Positions 1-9,663 of a stretch of 39,887 nucleotides of DNA are shown here, piece after piece (positions within the stretch are counted from its first letter, which is position 1; each line of letters opens with the position of its first letter). A program made the position numbers and the translations under genes. The notes under the pieces are model-generated. The model was not told the origin of the DNA. It searched no databases and saw only the letters and a list, made by a program, of their open reading frames with translations. The stretch comes from CAZFNU01 sp964520445 (GTDB lineage: Bacteria; Patescibacteriota; Minisyncoccia; UBA6257; JAKLIH01), in the NCBI GenBank assembly GCA_964520445.1, contig CAZFNU010000002.1:1-39887 (forward strand), given 5' to 3'.

Positions 1-810
1 TATACCTACTTCCCAGGAGGTTCTTTTGAATTAACTTGTCAATTAACTAAAGCTAGCACCCATTCTATTAATGATAATGGTAACTCTACTCTTCTATATG
101 AGACAGGTAGTCCTAATCATGTAGCGACTCCTGTATTAAGAGAGACAAATTTAATATTAAGTTACAGTTTTTCTGAAGGTACAGGTTCAACTACCTATGA
201 TAGCTCTGGGAGGAATAATACAGGGACTCTTGTAGGACCAGCCTGAACTTCTTTAACATCAGGTGAGATGACATTATACTGAGATGCTGTAGGAGCTGAT
301 TATATCTCAACCCCTTCCTTTGCTATACCTAATACAGGCATACTAACCATAGAGGCGTGGATGAAGAGTGTGGTGAATGCGACAACAATTCAGTCAATAT
401 TAGGAGACCATGCCCAAAGCGCAACGATTGGTTATATTTTTATTTACAGGCTTAATAATACCAATAATCTACATTATCAGTATGCGCATACAAGTTCCTA
501 TGGTTTTATTTCTGCTGCCAATTTTTTCCAAGGTCTAGACAACCAATGAATTCATATAGTAGTAGTTTGCGATTATACTAATAAAACAGGGAAAGTATAT
601 AGAAACGGAGTGCAATTTGGTTCAGTAGCTAGTCTCACGGGCACTCCGGTATTTCCTTCAACTAATAGAGTAAAATATATTGGGGCTTATAGTTCTGCGG
701 GTTATAGACTCACCGATGGCTCCCTTGATGAAGTAAGAATATATAATAGGGGATTGAGTGCAGATGAGGTTATGGCTAGGTATAATAAAACAAGGGGAAG
801 GTATCAATAA
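1..810 (+). CDS. LamG-domain surface protein, 5' end missing
   Basis: This is the C-terminal 269 residues of a longer protein whose start lies before the window. The first residues (YTYFPGGSFELTCQL) resemble the end of pseudopilin-like domains, in which tyrosine and hydrophobic residues alternate before a 'YeL...lE' stretch. A concanavalin/LamG-like jellyroll follows from about residue 50, with NLILSYSFSEGTG, then DYISTPSFAIPNTGILTIEAW, then W-IHIVVVCDY, and it ends in the typical LDEVRIYNRGLSADEV. Three in-frame TGA codons (244, 280, 547) must be sense; the one at 547 falls on the W of the conserved 'W-hIv' LamG strand. LamG domains bind carbohydrate or protein on the outside of cells. The protein is likely exported and attached to the surface or to pili. 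It ends in TAA six bases before the transketolase gene. The pseudopilin part is an inference because the N-terminus is absent. Confidence 0.75.
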
Positions 811-815
811 AAAAT

Positions 816-1658
816 ATGAAAACTAAAAATTACAGCGTAAAAGAATTAGAAAGTATGTGTTTGGAAATACGTAAAACTATTTTAGAGATTTTATGTAATG
901 CTAAATCAGGGCATATAGGAGGACCTTTAGGAGCAGTTGAACAATATGTTGCCTTATATTTTGGTGGAATTCTGAAATATGATTCGTTTGATCCTGACTG
1001 AGATTTACGAGATAGAGTTGTAGTTTCCAATGGGCATTATGCACCGTTGTTATATACTATTTTAGCACATGCAGGATATTTTGATAAATCTTTATTAAAA
1101 ACTTTAAGAAAGTTTAACTCTAAATTACAAGGACATCCTCATAGAGGAGAATTAGATGGGGTTGAAAATACATCAGGACCAGTAGGAGAGGGATTATCAC
1201 AGGCTATTGGTATGGCTATAGCTTGTAATATGGATAAAAAAAATGTTCAAGTTTATTGTTTAATGGGGGATGGAGAACAAGACGAAGGAAATACTTGAGA
1301 GGCAGTGATGTTAGCAGGAAAATTAAAATTAGAAAATCTAACAGCTATTATTGATCGAAATAATATTCAAATAGATGGGTTTACAGAGGATGTGATGCCT
1401 TTAAATTCTTTGAAATTAAAATATGAAAGTTTTGGATGACATGTGTTAGAAGTAGATGGGCATGATATTAAAGCAATTATTAATGCTTTAGTTAGGGCAA
1501 AGGTTATTTATGATAAACCAGTTTTAATTATATGCAATACAATTCCTGGTAAGGGAGTTTCCTTTATGGAGAATAAATATATATGGCACGGGAAAGCACC
1601 AAATCAAGAAGAATTAGAGTTGGCTTTAAAAGAATTAAATAAAAATCATGTTAAATAA
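816..1658 (+). CDS. Transketolase, N-terminal (TPP-binding) subunit
   Basis: 280 residues. This is the pyrophosphate-binding half of a split transketolase, which moves two-carbon units between sugar phosphates in the non-oxidative pentose phosphate pathway. Recognisable blocks are SGHIGGPLGAVE near residue 30, DPDW-DLRDR-VVSNGHYAP, the substrate and TPP motif GVENTSGPVGEGLSQAIGMA, and the metal/TPP site MGDGEQDEGNTWEAVM with IIDRNNIQIDG. TGA codons at 999, 1296 and 1437 stand exactly where transketolases have Trp (DPDW, EGNTW, FGWHVLEVDGHD), so they are strong evidence for the recoding. The start at 816 has no Shine-Dalgarno sequence. The last 11 bases overlap the next gene, which supplies the other half, so the two subunits are probably translationally coupled and form one enzyme. 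Confidence 0.93.
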
Positions 1659-2646
1659 TTCATTAAAATTAAATAAAAAAATATTTGATAAAGATGTAAC
1701 CACAGAATCTATGAGAGAAGGATTCGGTCATGGTTTAGTTATTGCTGGTGAGAAGAATAAAAATGTAGTTGCTTTATGTGCAGATTTAACTGATTCTTTG
1801 AAAATGAATATATTTAAGGATAGATTTCCCAACAGATTTATTGAAATTGGGATTGCAGAACAGAATATGGTTACAGTAGCTTCGGGCCTGGCTAGTTGTT
1901 CTAAAATTCCTTTTTGTGGATCATATGCTGTTTTTTCTCCTGGGAGAAATTGAGAGCAAATTAGGACAAGTATTTGTTATAACAATGTACCAGTAAAAAT
2001 TATTGGTTCGCATGCTGGATTAAATACAGGACCTGATGGGGCAACACATCAATGTTTAGAAGATATTGCCTTGATGAGGGTTCTGCCTAATATGGTTGTA
2101 GAAGTACCATGTGATTATTACGAAGCCATGAAAGCTACAGTTGAAATTGCTTTTAATAAAAAACCAAGTTATCTAAGATTAGAAAGGGAAAACAGTGTTT
2201 CTCTTACTTCAATGTTTACTCCTTTTGATGTAGGAAAGGCATATACATTGTGAGAAGGGGAAGATCCAGAAGTTTTAATTATTGGATGTGGATCAGCACT
2301 ATATGAATGTTTATTAGCTGCAAAGGAATTAGAAAAAGAACAGATTTCAGTAATAGTTTTGAATAACCATACTATAAAGCCTATGGATGAGAAGACGATT
2401 ATTTATTGAGCTAAGAAGTGTATTGGAGTAGTAACAATTGAAGATCATCAAATATATGGAGGAATGGGGAGTGCTGTTTGTGAATTATTAGCAAGTAAAT
2501 GCCCGAAACACGTAAAAATGTTAGGAGTAGATGATAATTTTGGGGAATCAGGGACTAAAGATGAATTATATCATAAATATCATTTAACTTCTAAGGATAT
2601 TATTTTAGCAGTAAGAGAAGTAATACGTTTAAAAAAGAAAAATTAA
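1648..2646 (+). CDS. Transketolase, C-terminal (pyrimidine-binding) subunit
   Basis: 332 residues; partner of the gene just upstream, overlapping it by 11 bases (ATGTTAAATAA). It begins near TTESMREGFGHGLVIAGEKN and has the pyrimidine-domain block IEIGIAEQNMVTVASGLA, whose Glu is the cofactor-activating residue of the family. FSPGRNWEQIRTSICYN and GLNTGPDGATHQCLEDIA-MRVLPNM follow, then a C-terminal transketolase domain (VVTIEDHQIYGGMGSAV). In-frame TGA at 1951 is the W of the conserved GRNWEQ; TGA also occurs at 2251 and 2407. Split transketolases are common in archaea and in many anaerobic bacteria. It ends in TAA, 15 bases before the promoter of the next unit. With the aldolase and sugar kinase downstream it suggests interconversion of pentose and hexose phosphates. 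Confidence 0.93.
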
Positions 2647-2661
2647 TAGTTGAAAACTATT

Positions 2662-2690
2662 TTGATTTTTAAGACAATATGTGCTATAAT
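2662..2690 (+). promoter_or_regulatory. Promoter for the surface protein / kinase / aldolase / comEC unit
   Basis: TTGATT, a 17-base spacer and a perfect TATAAT, with TGC directly before the -10 (extended -10). It lies in the gap after transketolase and 48 bases before the ATG at 2738. Predicted transcription start is near 2697. Confidence 0.75.
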
Positions 2691-2737
2691 TAATTTAATA
2701 AAACAAGTATTTAATAAAAAACATTAAATTTAATAAT

Positions 2738-3442
2738 ATGAAAAAACAAAAGACTTATTTATATGTTGCTATATCAGGATGGATAATGGTAGGGTTGTTG
2801 GTAGTTGGTTATGTTGTTAAAGCATGAACAACACCAACGGGAAATCCTCCTTCTGGAAATGTACCAGCACCCTTAAATGTATCTAGCTCTGCACAAGAAA
2901 AAGTAGGAGCATTAACAACAGCATCAATTGTGAATAATGGAGCAGCTTTATTTAAGGGTACTTCTGTTTTTACACCAGCTACTGATTCAACTACTGCTTT
3001 TAAGGTTACAAATGCCGCTGGTACTAGTATTTTAAATGTAAATACTACTGGAGCTATTTTGGGTATTGGTGGAGCTGTTAGTGCATCTGGGGCTGTGAGT
3101 GGTAGTGATCTTAGCACTGTGGGAACAGTAAGCGGTGGAACTGTTAGCACTGGCTCTATTTTAGGTCCGGGTGGAGGTTTTACTTGAGGTGGAAATATGA
3201 CTTCTCAAGACGGAAATATAGAGGCAACAAATGGGTATATTAAGGGAGCACAATTATGCATTTCTGCAGATTGTAGGAGTAGTTGGCCAGAAGGAGGGAC
3301 TGGTGAAATACCACAAAGTAGCTTAATTTTAGGAGACGGAGATTATCAATGACCAGGATGAAGTCTCCAGGCTGGATGAGAGGTTCCTTTATATATTGAT
3401 GGGAATATTGATCATTTTCTTAAAGTGTATATAAAAGATTAA
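2738..3442 (+). CDS. Secreted low-complexity surface protein of CPR style
   Basis: 234 residues. A short basic start (MKKQK) and a hydrophobic stretch at about residues 7-27 form a signal peptide or membrane anchor. Next comes WTTPTGNPPSGNVPAPLNVS, a module I recognise from many predicted exported Patescibacteria proteins, often followed as here by 'Q-K-G-L'. The middle is rich in Gly, Ser, Thr and Val (AVSASGAVSGSDLSTVGTVS) and looks like a beta-helix or fibre stalk. A pair of cysteines (QLCISADC) may form a disulfide in the C-terminal part, which is rich in Trp (DYQWPGWSLQAGWEVPLYI). Six TGA codons (2825, 3185, 3350, 3359, 3377 and one in the stretch before) are read as Trp. It has its own strong promoter and heads the unit with sugar-metabolism genes. 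Function is unknown; exposure on the cell surface is an inference. Confidence 0.7.
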
Positions 3443-3451
3443 GTATATTTA

Positions 3452-4459
3452 ATGCAAAAATTTGATGCCCTAATAATAGGAACGGCAACATGTGACACGT
3501 TTTTAAAGGGATTTAAATATGAGATTGTTAATAGCAATGTTTTTACTAATGGTAAGGCATTAGCTATTTCTTATGGAGAAAAAGAAAAAGTAGAGACTTT
3601 AGGGTATCATGTAGGTGGTGGAGGAGTGAATATAGCTATTGCTTTGGCAAATTTTAGTGTTAAAAATGCTGTTATAATTAGGATTGCTAAAGATTATTCT
3701 GGGAATTTTGTTTTTAAAAAAATAAGAGAGAAGAAAAATATTTTTACTAAATTTATTCAATATGATAGAAAAGAAGAAACTTCCTCAGCTTGTGTTTTAG
3801 TAACCCAAGAAGGAGAAAGAACAGTTTTGTCATATAAAGGATGTAGTAAAAATTTAGTAGTGGATAAAAAGATCCTGGATAAAATAGAGACAGGTGTTTT
3901 GGTTAGTAGTACTATGTCAGGAAACATTAATAATTTTAATACCATTTTTGAATACAAAAAACGACACCCAGAGACACTTTTGGTTGCTAATCCAGGATCA
4001 GCTGATTTAAGTTTATTAAAAAATAATATAGATTGATTGCAGAATTATGATGTTTTTGTTCTGAATCAAGAAGAAGCATCTTTTTTAACAGGTATTGATT
4101 TTAAAAAAGAAAGGGAAATTTTTACTTGGTTAGATCAGCAAGTAAAAGGGATTTATATCATGACAAGAGGGGCTGATGGACTCGTTTTTTCTGATGGTAA
4201 GGATGTTTATAGCGCTAAATTATCAGTGGATGTTTTGGTAGAAGATAGTACTGGGGCAGGAGATGCTTTTGTAGCTGGGTTTATTTTAGGATATCATAAA
4301 ACAAGAGATGTGTTTTCTGGGGTCAGATTTGGATTAGCTAATGCTACTCAAGTTATTGAAAAAATAGGTGCTCATACAGGGGTATTAAAACCTGAAGATT
4401 TGAAACAGGAAAGATGAAAAAATAATTTTGAAATTATCCATATTAATAAACTTTCTTAA
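3452..4459 (+). CDS. PfkB-family carbohydrate kinase
   Basis: 335 residues. Ribokinase-like fold: the N-terminal substrate-binding part has GGGGVNIAIALANFS (first PfkB signature) and the C-terminal part has DSTGAGDAFVAGFILGY with the catalytic base at about D271 and its anion hole. The substrate cannot be fixed from sequence; ribokinase, adenosine/nucleoside kinase and phosphofructokinase B are all possible. Its place nine bases upstream of a class I fructose-bisphosphate aldolase makes a role in hexose or pentose phosphate metabolism plausible. Two TGA codons, at 4034 (DW-LQNYD) and 4415 near the C-terminus, are read as Trp; without recoding it would be three fragments. It starts at ATG 3452 after an A/T-rich leader and ends in TAA. 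Confidence 0.85.
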
Positions 4460-4468
4460 ATTAAAATA

Positions 4469-5224
4469 ATGGAAAAATATATTAAAACAATTTTAAGAGA
4501 TGGGAAATGTTTTATTTTAACTTATGATCAAGGATTTACACACGGATCAGTTGATTTTAATAATATAAATCAAGATATGAATTATATCTTTGATTTAGCA
4601 GTAAATGGGGGATTTACGGGTATTGTATTACATAAGGGGTTGGCTGAATATTTCAAGGATTCTAAGTATTTTAGTAAAATCCCCTTGATTATAAAATTAA
4701 ATTCAAATACTTCCTTACCTAAAGATGGAGAAGCAGAGACTGCTAAAATTTGTTCTGTAGCTTATGCTAAGAAATTAGGCGCAGTAGCAGTAGGATATAC
4801 TATTTATTTGGGTTCAGAGAAAGAAAACCAAATGTTCGAAGAATTTTCTCGTATTCAAGAAGAAGCACATAAGATGAATATGGGAGTTATTGCCTGGATG
4901 TATATTAGAGGGAAACATACAGTAAAGCAACCTAGTGATTTAATGACTCAATATGCTGCCAGGATTGGGTTAGAATTAGGAGCGGATATGATAAAGATTA
5001 AATACGGAGAAACTATTGAAGGACTTAAAAAGGCGATTAATTTTGCTAGTCCTGTAAAGGTAGGTATATCGGGTGGAGAATTAGTAGATTCAGAACAATT
5101 CTTAGAACATGTAAAAAATGTTATGAAAATAGGAGGATGTGGTTTTTTAATAGGGAGAAATATCTGACAACGTGAGCATGCTTTAGAATTTGCTAAAAAA
5201 ATGAAAGATGTTATTTTTAATTAA
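4469..5224 (+). CDS. Class I fructose-bisphosphate aldolase, DhnA/FbaB type
   Basis: 251 residues. TIM-barrel aldolase of the archaeal/FbaB (DeoC/LacD) family, which cleaves fructose 1,6-bisphosphate to two triose phosphates through a lysine Schiff base. Features seen: TYDQGFTHG near residue 18 (family DHG..G), GFTGIVLHKGLA, GAVAVGYTIYLGS, GVIAWMYIRG, and ADMIKIKYGET with the likely Schiff-base Lys at K176. The phosphate-binding VGISGGE and GGCGFLIGRNIWQR close the barrel. The TGA at 5165 is the W of the family motif GRNIWQ. The adjacent PfkB kinase and the split transketolase upstream suggest a compact route between pentoses and trioses. Start at 4469, ten bases after the kinase stop. Confidence 0.9.
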
Positions 5225-5233
5225 GATTTGGAT

Positions 5234-6544
5234 ATGTCAAGATCTCTTATTTGATTTAGAGCTATAATCCTTAGTTTTATACTGGGGATTATTTTCTTTG
5301 GAAATAAATTTGATCAGTATAAACCAAAAGATTATTGAATAGGTAAAAATATTACTGCAGAAGGAGTTATTGTTAAAAATCCATTAGAAATAGAAGATAA
5401 GAAATATTTAGCTATTAGACTGAAGGATGAAAAATTAAAGGATTTATTGTTAGCCCCAGTTAATTTTTATGAGGAATTTAATAAAGGGGATAAGGTTTTG
5501 GTTTCGGGAGTATTACAAGAAAATACGTATAATCCTTTTGATATTTTTTTAAATAGTAAATTAACTTATATAGTTAACCAGGTGAATGTTAAAGTCATAC
5601 AAGCCAGTTCTTATAAGGATTATTTTTTTATTTTACGTAATTTGTTGATAACTAAAATTAAACAGATATTTTTGCCGAGAGAATCTTTTTTAGCTATTAT
5701 GATTTTGGTAGGGAAAGGAGGAGGATATAATAGAGAAATTAATGAAATGTTTAAACAAGCTGGACTAAGCCATATTCTAGTTGTTTCTGGAATGCATATT
5801 ACTATGTTTATAGATATTTTAAATTATTTAGTTTATTTATTCCCGGTTTCATTACTTTTTTTATTCGGCGCTAATATTGTTTTCATAATTTTCTTTATAT
5901 TGCTCGTAGGATTTTCTGGCTCTATGTTTCGTGCCGCAATTATGGGGGTATTGCAGGTGATATCTAAATTAAATCATAGAATGTATAATATGACCAATTC
6001 TTTGTTATTAAGTGCTTTGATTATTTTAATTTTTAATCCCGCTACTTTATTAGTTGATTTAGGATTTCAGTTAAGTTTTTTGTCAGTCTTATGTTTAGTT
6101 TATATTTGCCCAATGTTTTGTAATATTTTAACAGAGAGGATTTTTAGAGAAAGATGAAAGAGTATGGTGGTGGCATTAGCTGTTGTTTTATCTATATATG
6201 TTGGTATGACTCCTTTTTTGATTTACAAGATGAACAGTATTTCTTTTGTTTCCCCTATTGCTAATTTGGTGGTTGTACCATTAGTGGCTCCATTGCTATC
6301 TTTAGTAATTATGGCATTATTTTTGAATATCTTATGAGGTAGAATTTTTTGGGTTTTTAATATACTAGTGTCTTGATATTTAAAATTTGTTTTATTTGTT
6401 GTTGGTATTTTTTCTTCTATGAAATATGCTAATTATCCAATATCCGGGTTGTCTTTAATTATTTTATTTTTATACTATTTCTTTTTGATTGTTTATTTGG
6501 TAAGATATTATATAAAGCATAGGCAGTTAACTTTATCTTTTTAG
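5234..6544 (+). CDS. comEC: ComEC competence channel domain (separate gene)
   Basis: 436 residues. An N-terminal membrane anchor is followed by an OB-fold-like extracellular part (residues about 40-125, NITAEGVIVKNP, GDKVLVSGVLQE), then the multi-spanning Competence domain. That domain is marked by GLSHILVVSGMHITMF, VGFSGSMFRAAIMG, NPATLLVDLGFQLSFLSV and ISFVSPIANLVVVPLVAP. ComEC forms the pore that carries single-stranded DNA across the inner membrane during transformation. Five TGA codons (5252, 5336, 6155, 6335, 6374) are read as Trp. The gene ends in TAG at 6542 and the beta-lactamase-like domain that usually follows in one protein is encoded by a separate gene starting two bases later. 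The start at 5234 keeps the first membrane segment; it has no clear Shine-Dalgarno. Confidence 0.88.
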
Positions 6545-6545
6545 T

Positions 6546-7364
6546 ATGATTAATAAATATAAAAAAATCATAGTTATAGGATTGATGATAATTAATATTA
6601 TAATATATTATGCGATTTTTAATTATCTACATATAAAATCAAAAGTTTTGTTTTTACCAGTAGGGGAAGGAGACGGAGAGTTGATTAAAACTAAAGCAGG
6701 AAACATTTTAATTGATGCTGGACCAAAACAAAATATTTTGGTTCCTTTGTCACAGGTTACTTCGTTATTAGACAAGACATTGGATATAGTTTTAATTACT
6801 CATCCAGATTCTGACCATTTTCAAGGTTTAATTAAAATTCTTGATTATTATAAAGTTAGATTAGTTATTTTAAATAATTTTAGTTTAGCAAATGGGAATT
6901 ATGTGGAATTATTAACTAGATTATGAAAATTAAAAATTCCCGTTGTTTTAGGAGTTGAAGGAACAGAAATAAATTTAAATGACGGAATTTCTTTGAGTTT
7001 GTTATATCCTAAGATTGGAGATTTATCTAAAATTAAAGCTAGTAATGATTTATCCGTAATTAGTTTATTAAAGATGAATGATAAGAATTTTTTATTTACT
7101 GGAGATATTACGGCAAAACCATTAGCTTTGGTTGTAGAGCAATACTTAAAGGGTTTAACTATTGATGTTTTAAAAGTACCTCATCATGGGGCTAAAAACA
7201 CTTTATCAGAAGAGATTTTGCAGAATATGTTTGTTAAAGAAGCTGTTATTGAGGTGGGGAAGAATAATTATGGTCATCCTACTGATTTTATGATTAATTT
7301 ACTCGAAGAAATGAATATTCCTTATCTACGGACTGATTTAGACGGGGTTATTGAATTTGATTAA
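6546..7364 (+). CDS. ComEC-type metallo-beta-lactamase-fold protein
   Basis: 272 residues. One N-terminal membrane segment (about 6-26) precedes a metallo-beta-lactamase fold like the C-terminal domain of full ComEC: FLPVGEGDGELIKTKAGNILIDAGP, ITHPDSDHFQGL (the HxxxDH metal motif), SVISLLKMNDKNFLFTGDI, VLKVPHHGAKNT and VGKNNYGHPTD. The domain is thought to degrade the non-transported DNA strand during uptake, outside or in the periplasm-like space. The TM anchor fits that location. It follows the channel gene with only one base between the TAG stop and ATG, so the two are co-translated. TGA at 6924 is read as Trp. Confidence 0.88.
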
Positions 7365-7379
7365 GAAATGTGATAAAAT
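7351..7379 (+). promoter_or_regulatory. Promoter for aspS-ndk
   Basis: TTGAAT, 17-base spacer, TAAAAT, with TGA before the -10 (extended -10). The -35 lies inside the last codons of the upstream gene. Predicted start of transcription near 7386, about 20 bases before the aspS ATG. Confidence 0.6.
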
Positions 7380-7404
7380 TAGGATAATTAAATAAAACAT
7401 ATCT

Positions 7405-8826
7405 ATGAAAACAATATATATAAAAGATACGCCAAATTTAGTAGGTAAGGAGGTTGATTTATATGGTTGAGTGGAAACACGAAGAGATCATGGTAAGATT
7501 ATTTTTATTGATTTAAAAGATTCTACAGGCAGTATTCAAACAGTATGTACACCGTCTTTAGGAGAGAATTATAAAGAGGTTGAAAAATTGAGATCTGAAT
7601 GAGTTGTAAAATTTACTGGCATTGTTAAAGAAAGACCAGAGAATATGAAGAATTCTAAAATTATTACAGGGAATATTGAATTTGAAGTTTTGCATGTAGA
7701 AATTTTAAATGAGTCCCTTACTCATCCTTTTGATGTGTATGGGGATGGGAAAGAAATTGGAGAAGAGATTAGATTGGCTAAAAAATATCTTGATTTAAAA
7801 AGACCGAGAATGAGAGATAATCTAAAGAAAAGAGCATTAGTTTTTAAATTTATTCGTGATTATTTATATGACAAAGGGTTTTTAGAAATTGATACACCAT
7901 ATTTAACTAAATCAACCCCTGAAGGAGCTCGTGATTTTTTAGTTCCTTCTCGTTTAGGTTCTGGTTTATTCTATGCTTTGCCTCAATCTCCTCAACAGTA
8001 TAAACAGATGTTAATGGTTTCACAGATTGAGAGATATTTTCAAATTGTACGCTGTTTTAGAGATGAAGATCCAAGAGGAGATAGACAGCCAGAATTTACT
8101 CAATTAGATTTAGAAATGAGTTTTTGTTCGCAAGAACAAGTTATGGAATTGATTGAAGAATTGATGAAAGAATTAGTCGAGAAACTATATCCAGAAAAAC
8201 ATTTTACTCAATTTCCTTTTCCCCGTATTTCCTATAAGGAAGCAATGGAAAAGTATAATTCAGATAAACCAGATATACGTAAAGACAAGGATGATATTAA
8301 TGAATTAGGGTTTGCCTTTATTGTTGATTTTCCTATGTTTGAATGACATGAGAAACAATATAATGAAGAAGCACATTTTACAGCTACACATCATCCATTT
8401 ACTAAGATCAGGTTTGAAGGAGATTTAAGCTTGGGAGAGAAATTAAAATTAATTAAAGATAATCCTAAATCTTTGCAAGCATGACAGTATGATTTAGCTT
8501 TAAATGGTTGTGAAGCAGCTGGAGGATCAATACGGGAAACTGATACAGATATTATACAGAAAGTATTTGAATTGTTAGGGAACAGTAAGGAAGATTTTGA
8601 AAAACAATTTGGTCATTATACTGAAATGTTTAACTATGGAGTACCGCCACATGGTGGTATAGCTATGGGATTGGATAGATTAGTAATGTTATTACAGGGT
8701 GAAGAAAGTATAAGAGAAGTGATACCATTTCCTAAAACTGGAGATAACAGAGATTTGATGATGAATACTCCTTCCGCGGTTGACAAGAAACAATTAAAAG
8801 AATTACATATACAAATTGATAAATAG
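7405..8826 (+). CDS. aspS: Aspartyl-tRNA synthetase
   Basis: 473 residues; class II synthetase. The N-terminal anticodon-binding OB fold runs to about residue 110 (VDLYGWVETRRDHGKIIFIDLKD). Motif 1 is around FLEIDTPYLTKSTPEGARDF, motif 2 is RYFQIVRCFRDEDPRGDRQPEFTQLD, and motif 3 is GVPPHGGIAMGLDRLVML. Shorter than typical bacterial AspRS (about 590) because most of the GAD insertion is missing. The AHFTATHHPFT and NGCEAAGGSIR blocks are present. TGA codons (e.g. 7468 in YGWV, 8344 in FEWHE, 8482 in QAWQYD) are read as Trp. Whether it also charges tRNA-Asn cannot be settled, but the gatB gene at the end of the window makes an amidotransferase route possible. Preceded by its own promoter; ndk follows seven bases after the TAG stop. 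Confidence 0.95.
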
Positions 8827-8832
8827 TAAAAC

Positions 8833-9417
8833 ATGAATAAATTAGAAAAAACATTGGTTTTATTAAAACCAGACGCAGTGCAAAGAAATTTAATAGGGGA
8901 AATTATTTCTAGATTTGAGAGAGTAGGGCTGAAAATTATTGCCTTAAAGTTTTTATTACCAAGTAAAGAACAAGCATTAAAACATTATGTTAAAAATCCC
9001 GAAGAGATAAAAGCTTTAGGAGAAAGATCCATAGCGGGGAAGAAAAAGAACGGAGTAATTGTAGATACTGATCCAATTGAGTTAGGACAGATTATTGTTA
9101 ATAATTTAGTTAATTTTTTATCCCAGAGCCCAGTGGTAGCAATAGTATTGGAAGGGAATAAAGCTATTGCTATTACTCGTAAATTAGTTGGGTCAACAGA
9201 ACCATTGAATTCAGATATTGGTACTATTAGAGGAGATTATACTATTGATTCTTATGATTTAGCCGACAATGATAAAAGAGCTGTGCGTAATTTAGTCCAT
9301 GCTTCAGCTAATGAATTTGATGCTGAATATGAAATTCCGGTTTGGTTTGAAGAAAAAGAAATTTACGACTACAAGAATAGTAGAGACACAATATTATATG
9401 ATTCAAAATTCAATTAA
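8833..9417 (+). CDS. ndk: Nucleoside diphosphate kinase
   Basis: 194 residues. It transfers the gamma-phosphate between nucleoside tri- and diphosphates through a phosphohistidine. The start KTLVLLKPDAVQRNLIGEII and the active-site block RNLVHASAN, with histidine at residue 156, are diagnostic; GDYTIDSYD and the C-terminal EYEIPVWF follow. It is about 40 residues longer than the common 150-residue enzyme, owing to an insertion around residues 55-90 (KNPEEIKALGERSIAGKKK). No TGA codons. It shares the aspS promoter and is followed by a weak terminator. It fits the nucleotide-scavenging theme of the window (AMP phosphorylase, PRPP synthetase, anaerobic RNR). Confidence 0.92.
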   Translation: MNKLEKTLVLLKPDAVQRNLIGEIISRFERVGLKIIALKFLLPSKEQALKHYVKNPEEIKALGERSIAGKKKNGVIVDTDPIELGQIIVNNLVNFLSQSPVVAIVLEGNKAIAITRKLVGSTEPLNSDIGTIRGDYTIDSYDLADNDKRAVRNLVHASANEFDAEYEIPVWFEEKEIYDYKNSRDTILYDSKFN

Positions 9418-9442
9418 GGCCCATAAATACTGGGTAAAACTT

Positions 9443-9463
9443 AGTGAAAATCTCACTTCTTTT
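9443..9463 (+). terminator. Weak rho-independent terminator after ndk
   Basis: Five-base-pair stem AGTGA/TCACT with a five-base loop, followed by TTCTTTTT. The stem is short, so it may be only partly effective. Confidence 0.4.
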
Positions 9464-9480
9464 TAGTGGTGGAGTCAAGA

Positions 9481-9509
9481 TTGCACAAAATTTAAAAGTT
9501 TGTTATACT
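9481..9509 (+). promoter_or_regulatory. Promoter of the small RNA / mnmA unit
   Basis: TTGCAC, 17-base spacer, TATACT, with TGT directly before the -10. The predicted start (about 9515-9516) coincides with the first base of a long-range stem, as expected for a promoter driving a stable RNA. Confidence 0.7.
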
Positions 9510-9514
9510 TAAGT

Positions 9515-9654
9515 AGGTTCTGGATATTGAGACACGAAAATAACTTATGTAATATTTTTTGGGAGCCTTATATTATTAACCCTCGTGGGGATTATTTGCG
9601 GGCACCCTCGTTATCATCATTATTTTCTCAATCAATATCTGGACCTTTATCTTA
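9515..9654 (+). ncRNA. Structured RNA upstream of mnmA, possibly 6S-like
   Basis: About 135-140 bases with no credible reading frame. The ends pair: AGGTTC (from 9515) with GGACCT (ending about 9646), then GATATTG with CAATATC, GAGA with TCTC, an internal loop, and ATAAC with GTTAT. Inside are a hairpin TAATAT/ATATTA and a compact CCC-TCGT-GGG hairpin. A near-consensus promoter starts transcription at the base of the closing stem, and the stem is followed by a weakly T-rich TTTATCTT. A closed rod with internal loops recalls 6S RNA, which binds RNA polymerase, but it is shorter than the usual 180 bases. No conserved primary motif of SRP RNA, tmRNA or RNase P RNA was seen. The alternative is a cis-acting leader of mnmA, whose ATG is only ten bases after the end. 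Confidence 0.5.
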
Positions 9655-9663
9655 AATATCTAT

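Noticed and set aside
2809..3150. Open frame of 113 codons on the - strand
   Set aside because: It is antisense to the low-complexity surface protein; its Val/Ala/Pro-rich composition mirrors the Gly/Thr/Ser codons of the real gene.
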